Below, piece after piece: positions 57,843 to 64,000 of a stretch of 64,000 nucleotides of DNA (within the stretch, counting starts at the first letter, position 1; the number at the start of each line of letters is the position of its first letter). Both the position numbers and the translations under genes were made by a program. The stretch spans positions 34,256 to 98,255 of the forward strand of contig CAYMMM010000001.1 in NCBI GenBank assembly GCA_964391595.1. Reading direction: 5' to 3'. The stretch comes from JADZGC01 sp964391595. GTDB taxonomy: Bacteria > Patescibacteriota > Saccharimonadia > CAILAD01 > GCA-016700035. Below the pieces are notes generated by a model. The model had not been told where the DNA came from and did not search any database. It saw only the letters and a program-made list of their open reading frames with translations.

Positions 57843-58538
57843 CTACTGCGCTTGTGTAGTCGTATCGTACGTCAGTTCAGTGAAAAACCGTTCATCTCGC
57901 GCGGTTTCTTGAGTAAGACGTATAAGATCGGCCATGCTTTGCAGATACTCGGGTTGTGTGAAGTCAGCCTCCATGTCACCCCAATACACCATGCCAGCTT
58001 CGTGAGCCTCCGCCAGATGCCCGGTAGGAGCAATGCAGTAAAACAAGTGAAAGAAGATCTCACTAACAGCTTTGCCATCCTCATTGATCGTAATATAGCC
58101 ATCGCCTTTGTGCTGCAGAGAACCAGTAAGCCCGGTCTTATTGAGCAGAATCCGGTCGGCGGCCTCTTGCAGACTCTCACCAACATGCAGTTTGCCATAC
58201 GGAAACCCTATTTTCCCGATCAAAGGCTGTATTTTTCGCTTCAAAAGCAGCCATCTACCGAGGCGGTCCCTGCACGCGATCAGAATGACCATGCGTGGCT
58301 GTACGCGCGGTCGCAAGGTCTGCAGGCTCAGTGTATCGACATATCGTTTACCGGCTGGCGTGAGGGTGTATGTCCCCCATCCGGTTCGCTGTACGTAGCC
58401 GGCGTCCTTCAGTGCTTTGAGATGGTAGGTGAATAAATTACTTCCGATGTCTGATGGCTTCAGCTCGGCGTAACGTAGTGCCTCTCCCCCCATCAATTTC
58501 CCCAAAATTGACCGCTGTATGTGATGCATATATTTCAT
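57843..58538 (-). CDS. Winged-helix protein with degenerate Nudix domain, probable regulator
   Basis: 231 residues. Residues about 1-72 form an ArsR/MarR-like winged helix (YAELKPSDIGSNLFTYHLKALKDAGYVQRTG). Residues about 80-215 have the Nudix fold, but the box reads GKLHVGESLQEAADRILLNK: the G-x5-E-x7-R frame is kept while the catalytic REUxEE glutamates are replaced (RILLNK). Loss of catalysis with an attached DNA-binding domain recalls NrtR-type regulators, though there the domain order is reversed. Probably a ligand-sensing repressor or activator; target unknown. Confidence 0.75.
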   Translation of the reverse strand: MKYMHHIQRSILGKLMGGEALRYAELKPSDIGSNLFTYHLKALKDAGYVQRTGWGTYTLTPAGKRYVDTLSLQTLRPRVQPRMVILIACRDRLGRWLLLKRKIQPLIGKIGFPYGKLHVGESLQEAADRILLNKTGLTGSLQHKGDGYITINEDGKAVSEIFFHLFYCIAPTGHLAEAHEAGMVYWGDMEADFTQPEYLQSMADLIRLTQETARDERFFTELTYDTTTQAQ

Positions 58539-58660
58539 TATACCGCACCATCGTCTCTCTCAATACATTTTGACTCAAAATATATTGGTATATCTATGAA
58601 AATCCCAACGTTACGATGACACTGTAGTCGTACCTAACTATCTCTTCGAGGAGAGAAATT

Positions 58661-59164
58661 ATGAAACCAATCGAGATCATGCAATCCCTTGTAGAAGATG
58701 TTCGCCAGCAGCGCGAGACTGTTCGTGACAAAACTGCAGCGATTGATGCGCTAAAAGTCGAACGGAGTACCGCCCAAAAATTAATGCGCGCTGGGACAGC
58801 CCAATACTATGAGATGCGAAGGGCGTATATTATTGAGCTACTAACTGAGTTAGATAAGGCCTATTGCCTTTGCTGCAAGCACGTGCGACCGGTGTCTCAG
58901 ACGCGAATTGCGCATGAAAGTGGCAATCAATGGAAATCAGACTGCAGCTATGATCAGTGGTATGAATATTGGGAGCGAGACACAGTCCTCTGCAATCGGT
59001 GCGCTGATGCCATAGAATTTCGTACCGAAATTCACGAGGGGAGAAAAGTTGGCTGCGAGCTACTCAGCTTTGATCGAGCTCTCCATGACGCAGTCCTGTT
59101 GAGTCAGTATGAGCTCTTCGATGAGATCGAAAAAGCCATGCAACTGGGGCTCCCCCACCTCTAG
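58661..59164 (+). CDS. Hypothetical coiled-coil/Cys-pair protein
   Basis: 167 residues, ATG with GAGGAG 8 nt upstream. N-terminal coiled coil (about 1-65), then YCLCCKHVRP and a LCNRCADAIEF knuckle as a split zinc site with further Cys between, and a C-terminal helix. The LCN-x-C knuckle resembles that in the 54864 gene. Own transcription unit, closed by a strong bidirectional terminator before rpsG. Family not recognised. Confidence 0.62.
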   Translation: MKPIEIMQSLVEDVRQQRETVRDKTAAIDALKVERSTAQKLMRAGTAQYYEMRRAYIIELLTELDKAYCLCCKHVRPVSQTRIAHESGNQWKSDCSYDQWYEYWERDTVLCNRCADAIEFRTEIHEGRKVGCELLSFDRALHDAVLLSQYELFDEIEKAMQLGLPHL

Positions 59165-59191
59165 CCCTATGCACTCCCCCTTTCGCATACG

Positions 59192-59221
59192 AGAAAACCC
59201 CTCGTGCGAGAGGGGTTTTCT
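59192..59221. terminator. Bidirectional terminator between the 58661 gene and rpsG
   Basis: AGAAAACCCCTC pairs over 12 bases with GAGGGGTTTTCT; ends the rpoBC-rpsL-rpsG transcript on the minus strand. Confidence 0.85.
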
Positions 59222-59237
59222 CTATAAAGCAATTGAA

Positions 59238-59714
59238 TTAGTACCGTGCGAAGTGAGCGAACGCCTTGTTAGCTTCTGCCATCTGATGAGTGTCGGCTTT
59301 CTTCTTGATTGCATCACCCTGGTTGTTGTAGGCGTCGAGAAGCTCGTTAGCCAGGCGCTTGTCAAAGCTACGGCCTTCTTTGGCGCGAGCGGCATCAAGC
59401 ATCCAGATCATTGCATAGTGGACACGACGATCTGGCTTTACTTCCATAGGAACCTGATAGTTTGCGCCACCAACACGGCGTGAACGAACCTGTACATGCG
59501 GGCTCGCATTCTTGACAGCAGTTTCGAGAACTTCGATAGCGTCCTTCTTGGCTTTCGTAGCTGCTTCTTCGAGTGCTTCATAGACGAGACGCTCAGCAAG
59601 ACGTTTCTTGCCATTTTTCATCACCTTATTGATCAGTCGAGTAACCATGACTGAGTTGTAGTGCATATCAGGCGCGATATCACGTTTGAGCGATGCTGTT
59701 TTCTTACGAGGCAT
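59238..59714 (-). CDS. rpsG: Ribosomal protein uS7
   Basis: 158 residues. YNSVMVTRLINKVMKNGKKRLAERLVYEAL and SRRVGGANYQVPMEV are S7 signatures; the C-terminus MAEANKAFAHFARY matches the usual end. Three nt after rpsL. Followed by a terminator instead of fusA. Confidence 0.98.
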   Translation of the reverse strand: MPRKKTASLKRDIAPDMHYNSVMVTRLINKVMKNGKKRLAERLVYEALEEAATKAKKDAIEVLETAVKNASPHVQVRSRRVGGANYQVPMEVKPDRRVHYAMIWMLDAARAKEGRSFDKRLANELLDAYNNQGDAIKKKADTHQMAEANKAFAHFARY

Positions 59715-59717
59715 GAC

Positions 59718-60143
59718 TTATGCACCTCCCTTTGCTTTTTCAAGCTTTGCACCGTACTTCGAGCGACCCTGCTTACGGTTTGCAGTACCTGCTGTGTCAA
59801 AAGAACCGCGCACGATGTGATATCGCACACCTGGGAGGTCCTTGACGCGACCACCGCGCACGAGCACAACTGAGTGCTCCTGGAGATTGTGGCCAATACC
59901 AGGAATGTAGGCAGTAACTTCCATGCCATTAGTCAGGCGTACACGAGCCACCTTACGAAGCGCTGAGTTCGGCTTCTTTGGAGTCTGTGTGAATACTTTT
60001 GTACACACCCCGCGCTTGAAAGGCGACGACTGAGTAGTCGTGCGACCCTTCAATGCGTTGAGGTTACGTTGGAGTGCTGGTGACTTGCTTTTCTTGCGAG
60101 CAGCAACACGTGGTTTGCGAATGAGTTGATTGATTGTTGGCAT
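59718..60143 (-). CDS. rpsL: Ribosomal protein uS12
   Basis: 141 residues. MPTINQLIRKPR, then RGVCTKVFTQTPKKPNSALRKVARVRLTNG (decoding-centre loop with Lys in TPKKPNSA, the wild-type, streptomycin-sensitive sequence) and GVRYHIVRGSFDTAGTANRKQGRSKYG. 36 nt after rpoC. Confidence 0.98.
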   Translation of the reverse strand: MPTINQLIRKPRVAARKKSKSPALQRNLNALKGRTTTQSSPFKRGVCTKVFTQTPKKPNSALRKVARVRLTNGMEVTAYIPGIGHNLQEHSVVLVRGGRVKDLPGVRYHIVRGSFDTAGTANRKQGRSKYGAKLEKAKGGA

Positions 60144-60179
60144 ATAACTTCGTTATCCTATCAGATTACGCCTATCTGG

Positions 60180-63100
60180 TCAACTCTCGTCATCCGGGCG
60201 GAAGCCAGTCCCAACGGGGATCAGGCGACCAATGATGACGTTTTCTTTCAAGCCACGGAGGTTATCGGTTTTTCCTCGAAGGCTCGCACCGATCAACACT
60301 TTCATCGTCTCCTGGAACGATGCTGCAGACAACCAGCTGTCGGAGCTGATGGAGATCTTCGAAATCGGCATCAGAAGCTGCTCATAGGTAGCGGGCAGTT
60401 TCTTCTTCGAGACTGCTTCGGCGTTCGATTCTTTGAGTGCGGTCTTCGACACGATGTCCCCGGAAATGAATTCGGTGCCATTTGGTTCTTCGATACGCAC
60501 ACGACTGAACATCTGGCGAATCATGACCTCGATGTGTTTTGAGGCAATTGACTGCCCCTGTGATGCATAGATGGCCTGTACTTCGTCAACGATATAGCGC
60601 TGTACTGCTTCTTCGCCCTGAAGTCGCAACATGTCTTGGAGGTTCACAGAACCTTCGGTGATACGTTCCCCTACGGTTACGAGATCGCCGTTCTTAACGG
60701 TCAAACTCACGTAGTCCGGAAGAGTGTATTCTTTGACGTTTCCACCTTCGTGCGTGAGCTTGATGGTAGTCTTTCCTACCTGGACCACGCCATCTGCGCC
60801 AGCCTTGATCGTACGCTTGCCAGTCTCGTTTGCAGCCATTACATCACCCTTCTTGACAGTAGCGCCGGTCTTTACCATCGGCTTCATGCCTTCTTTGATG
60901 ACATAGTCGGTCACTTTCATATCGACTGGGGCGATGCGAAGACTGATCTTATTGTCATGAGCCTTCACAGCTACGCGACCGTCAACCTCTGAAAGGATTG
61001 CTTCACCGCGTGGGTTACGTGCTTCGAAGATTTCGTCGACACGCGGGAGACCTTGCGTAATGTCGGCAGCAGAAGCGACACCGCCGGCGTGGAAGGTTCG
61101 CATGGTGAGCTGCGTTCCTGGTTCACCGATCGATTGCGCAGCCATAATACCGACTGCTTCGCCGAGCTCTACTTCATGACCGCGAGCCAAGTCAACACCA
61201 TAACAGTGCTTACAGATGCCCCAAGCCAGAGTACATTTCATGATCGAACGGATGACAACCGTCTCAATGCCAGCATCAGCAACGGCACGTGCCAGCTCGT
61301 CAGTCACGAGCGTACCCGCCTTGACGATAACCTTGCGGCCGTCTTTCACATCCTGAGCTACATATCGTCCGACAACCCATGGCGCCAACGAGTCCTGCCC
61401 CGCGGCTTGCGCTTCGGCAAGGTGCACGGCATACCCTTCAGTGTCACCACAATCTTCTGCAGCAATCATCACGTCCTGAGCAACATCGACGAGACGACGT
61501 GTCAGGTATCCAGATTCAGCCGTCTTGAGCGCCGTGTCGGTCAGACCCTTACGAGCACCGTGTGATGAGATGAAGTACTCAAGGATATTAAGCCCCTCTT
61601 TGTAGTTACTTTTTACCGGCAGCTCAATTGTGCCACCTGTCGAGTTGAGCACGAGCCCCTTCATACCTGCCATCTGGTTCGCTTGACCTACGGTTGCGCG
61701 AGCGCCAGACTCAATGTCCATGGCTAGCGTTGACTGGTTTGGATCAAGTTCTTTGGTCAATTCAGCCTCGATCTGTTCACCGACTTCTTTCCAGATCTCG
61801 ACTGTGCGTTCTTTGCGCTCTTCGTTCGTAATCAGACCCTGTTGATATTGCATGGTGACAGCTTGTGCCTTAACTTCACCTTCGTCTAGGAGACGAGCTT
61901 TCTGTACTGGAGTAGAGAGGTCGTCCATGCCGAGCGAGAAACCTGACTCGGTAGCGTATTTGTAGCCTGTTTCCTTGATAGCATCGGCTACACGCGCAGT
62001 CTCATCACCACCAGCTTTGGTGAATACTTCAGCCAAGACCGCCTTGAGCTTCGACTTGGTCATAGCATCGTTTTTGTAGCTTAGTCCTTCTGGGAGGATT
62101 TCGTTAAAGAGCAATCGCCCAGCACTCGTTTCTACAAGTACATCGTCCATCTTTACTTTGATGGTGGCGCGCAAGTGTATAGCACGTTCCTGGTAAGCCA
62201 TAATGGCTTCGTCCTTATCCGCAAACGCCTTACCCTCACCCTGAAGACCACTCTTGAGGCTGGTCATGTAGAAGCAGCCAAGAACGATTTCGTGTGACGG
62301 GTTGATGATTGGCTCACCACTAGCTGGCTTCAGGAGGTTGTGGGACGAGAGCATGATCTCACGCGCTTCCTTCTGCGCAGCGTCCGACAATGGCACATGC
62401 ACTGCCATCTGGTCGCCGTCGAAGTCAGCGTTGAAGGCCGAACATACGAGCGGATGAAGCTGGATTGCCTTACCTTCGATCAAAACCGGCTTGAAAGCCT
62501 GGATCGACAAGCGGTGCAAGGTAGGTGCGCGGTTGAGGAGTACATACTTCCCAGTGATGACTTCTTCGAGCGTATCCCAGACTTCGGTACGGGCACGTTC
62601 GATCATACGGGCTGCGCTCTTCACGTTGTGGGCGTATTCTTTCGCGATCAGCTGCGAGATAACAAACGGCTTGAAGAGCTCAAGTGCCATCATCTTTGGA
62701 ATACCACACTCATCGAGGTCGAGATGTGGACCAACGACGATTACGGAACGCCCTGAGTAGTCGACACGCTTACCAAGGAGGTTCTGGCGGAATCGACCCT
62801 GCTTTCCTTTTAGGAGATCTGTAAGGCTCTTGAGCTTCTTCCGTGATCCGCCAACAGCAGTAACTGCACGCTCACGACGCGAGTTGTTGTCCATCAAGGC
62901 ATCAACAGCTTCCTGGAGCATGCGCTTTTCGTTGCGGCATATTACTTCTGGAGCATCCAGATCAAAGAGTTTCTTTAGACGGTTATTGCGGTTAATGACA
63001 CGACGATAGAGATCGTTGAGGTCTGAAGCGGCGAAGCGTCCGCCATCGAGCTGCACCATTGGGCGCAAATCTGGTGGTATGACTGGTAGCTCTGAAATAA

Positions 63101-63962
63101 CCATCCATTCTGGCTTCAGTTCAGCTTGAAGCATACCTTCGACGGTCTTCAAGCGCTTGAGGGCCTTACGCTTGCGCTGGCCGGTTGTGTTGGCAGCTTC
63201 ATCGGTAAGTTCCTTCGCGAGATCTTCGAGATTGATTTCGGAGAGCAGTTCGCGAATTGCTTCTGCCCCAATCCCTGCCTTGAAAACGTGGCCGAACTTT
63301 ATATTAAGATCCCGGTAGGTTCCTTCTGGAAGGAGCTGATACTTTGCAAGCCCTTCGATCTCATTCTTTGCCTGGATGTAGTTTGTCTCGAGATCAGACA
63401 ATTCTTTCTGAGCTTCCTCTGATAAGGCTGTCTCGTCTTTTGCTTCATGCTTCGCCAAGAGCTCCTTCCGGCGACCTTGATAATCGCTAGAGAGGTCTTC
63501 AAGTGCGGCCTTGCGTGCATCTTCATCCACAGACTTCACGATAAAGTTCGCAAAGTATGTCACGCGTTCGAGATCACGCACGCCCATATTGAGGAGCGTA
63601 CCAATCGAGCTTGGAGTACCGCGCAAGTACCAGATGTGCGTCACAGGAACTGCAAGGTGAATATGCCCCATGCGTTCACGACGCACGATAGAGCGCGTGA
63701 CGAGAACGCCACACTTATCACACACGATACCCTTGTATCGAATACCCTTGTACTTACCACAGTAACACTGCCAGTCTTTGGTAGGACCAAAGATCTTCTC
63801 ACAGAAGAGGCCGTCCTTCTCTGGCTTCTGAGTACGGTAGTTAATGGTCTCTGGCTTAGTGATCTCGCCGTGGCTCCAGTCCAGGATCTGCTCTGGGCTG
63901 GCAACAGTCAGGCGGATTGCTGAAAAATCGATCACATTTTGTCCTAAGTCTTGCTGTTGCAT
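60180..63962 (-). CDS. rpoC: RNA polymerase subunit beta-prime
   Basis: 1260 residues. Zinc finger CYCGKYKGIRYKGIVCDKCG, the catalytic NADFDGDQMAVH with three Mg-binding Asp, bridge-helix/trigger-loop region GEPGTQLTMRTFHAGG, and C-terminal RLIPVGTGF. ATG with AAGAGGAGG upstream. Length is on the short side for bacteria, with no large lineage insertion evident. Confidence 0.98.
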   Translation of the reverse strand: MQQQDLGQNVIDFSAIRLTVASPEQILDWSHGEITKPETINYRTQKPEKDGLFCEKIFGPTKDWQCYCGKYKGIRYKGIVCDKCGVLVTRSIVRRERMGHIHLAVPVTHIWYLRGTPSSIGTLLNMGVRDLERVTYFANFIVKSVDEDARKAALEDLSSDYQGRRKELLAKHEAKDETALSEEAQKELSDLETNYIQAKNEIEGLAKYQLLPEGTYRDLNIKFGHVFKAGIGAEAIRELLSEINLEDLAKELTDEAANTTGQRKRKALKRLKTVEGMLQAELKPEWMVISELPVIPPDLRPMVQLDGGRFAASDLNDLYRRVINRNNRLKKLFDLDAPEVICRNEKRMLQEAVDALMDNNSRRERAVTAVGGSRKKLKSLTDLLKGKQGRFRQNLLGKRVDYSGRSVIVVGPHLDLDECGIPKMMALELFKPFVISQLIAKEYAHNVKSAARMIERARTEVWDTLEEVITGKYVLLNRAPTLHRLSIQAFKPVLIEGKAIQLHPLVCSAFNADFDGDQMAVHVPLSDAAQKEAREIMLSSHNLLKPASGEPIINPSHEIVLGCFYMTSLKSGLQGEGKAFADKDEAIMAYQERAIHLRATIKVKMDDVLVETSAGRLLFNEILPEGLSYKNDAMTKSKLKAVLAEVFTKAGGDETARVADAIKETGYKYATESGFSLGMDDLSTPVQKARLLDEGEVKAQAVTMQYQQGLITNEERKERTVEIWKEVGEQIEAELTKELDPNQSTLAMDIESGARATVGQANQMAGMKGLVLNSTGGTIELPVKSNYKEGLNILEYFISSHGARKGLTDTALKTAESGYLTRRLVDVAQDVMIAAEDCGDTEGYAVHLAEAQAAGQDSLAPWVVGRYVAQDVKDGRKVIVKAGTLVTDELARAVADAGIETVVIRSIMKCTLAWGICKHCYGVDLARGHEVELGEAVGIMAAQSIGEPGTQLTMRTFHAGGVASAADITQGLPRVDEIFEARNPRGEAILSEVDGRVAVKAHDNKISLRIAPVDMKVTDYVIKEGMKPMVKTGATVKKGDVMAANETGKRTIKAGADGVVQVGKTTIKLTHEGGNVKEYTLPDYVSLTVKNGDLVTVGERITEGSVNLQDMLRLQGEEAVQRYIVDEVQAIYASQGQSIASKHIEVMIRQMFSRVRIEEPNGTEFISGDIVSKTALKESNAEAVSKKKLPATYEQLLMPISKISISSDSWLSAASFQETMKVLIGASLRGKTDNLRGLKENVIIGRLIPVGTGFRPDDES

Positions 63963-63965
63963 GAT

Positions 63966-64000
63966 CTAGACCTCCTCTTCCTTTCCATCAATTGGTTCTA
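63966..64000 (-). CDS. rpoB: RNA polymerase subunit beta, C-terminal end only
   Basis: The minus strand reads ...EPIDGKEEEV then TAG at 63966-63968, 3 nt before the rpoC start. Only ten codons are visible; the call rests on position directly upstream of rpoC and the acidic C-terminus common in RpoB. Confidence 0.6.
   Translation of the reverse strand, partial: EPIDGKEEEV

Overview
This window looks like chromosomal DNA of a Candidate Phyla Radiation bacterium, most likely Saccharibacteria (TM7) or a close relative. The reasons are a ribosomal supercluster with no rpmD (L30) between rpsE and rplO, no adk or map between secY and infA, many overlapping genes, arrays of single-domain receivers, and many first genes whose -10 box lies only 6-10 nt before the start codon (leaderless or nearly so). 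The standard code is used: TGA is a stop, and the tRNA-Trp has a CCA anticodon. The taxonomic call is inference; no 16S rRNA is present.

Layout. 1-5.2 kb (minus): glycerate kinase fragment, APC permease, MacB-like ABC exporter, GIY-YIG protein, VKOR and rhodanese. 5.3-6.8 kb: a divergent control region and a phenylalanine 4-hydroxylase gene preceded by a short tyrosine-rich leader ORF and competing RNA hairpins. This reads as a complete tyrosine-sensing transcription attenuator and is the most striking item in the window. 6.8-15.5 kb: small HAD, FtsK-gamma-only, hydrolase, PH/H1-like, pilin-like, AEC, MFS and cupin genes. 15.5-21.6 kb: tRNA-Trp and a signalling island with five stand-alone receivers, a PAS-PAS histidine kinase, a ferredoxin-reductase-like flavoprotein and a BcsA-like glycosyltransferase. 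21.6-31.5 kb: a GC-rich cassette bounded by 18-bp inverted repeats and encoding an actinobacterial-looking protein, membrane proteins, a second sensor kinase, a Nudix hydrolase, three tRNAs (Thr-UGU, Tyr, Thr-GGU), a HolB/TPR/RluD cluster and an RCK protein with an atypical pore.

31.6-64 kb: transcription and translation genes, all on the minus strand. In transcription order: rpoB (end only), rpoC, rpsL, rpsG, fusA, tuf, rpsJ, rplC-D-W-B, rpsS, rplV, rpsC, rplP, rpmC, rpsQ, rplN-X-E, rpsN, rpsH, rplF-R, rpsE, rplO, secY, infA, rpmJ, rpsM-K-D, rpoA, rplQ-M, rpsI. The str section is broken up by self-contained accessory genes, several on the opposite strand, each with its own promoter, strong Shine-Dalgarno and hairpin. 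They include three small Cys-pair proteins, a membrane-anchored Clp-type AAA+ ATPase, an ABC-F protein and a winged-helix/degenerate-Nudix regulator.

How the parts work together. The ribosomal genes form compact, translationally coupled operons. The accessory genes behave as single-gene transcription units. The receivers and kinases probably form a branched phosphorelay acting partly on a surface polysaccharide synthase. No stretch over about 300 bases lacks a gene or an annotated control region. I saw no CRISPR array, insertion sequence or rRNA.
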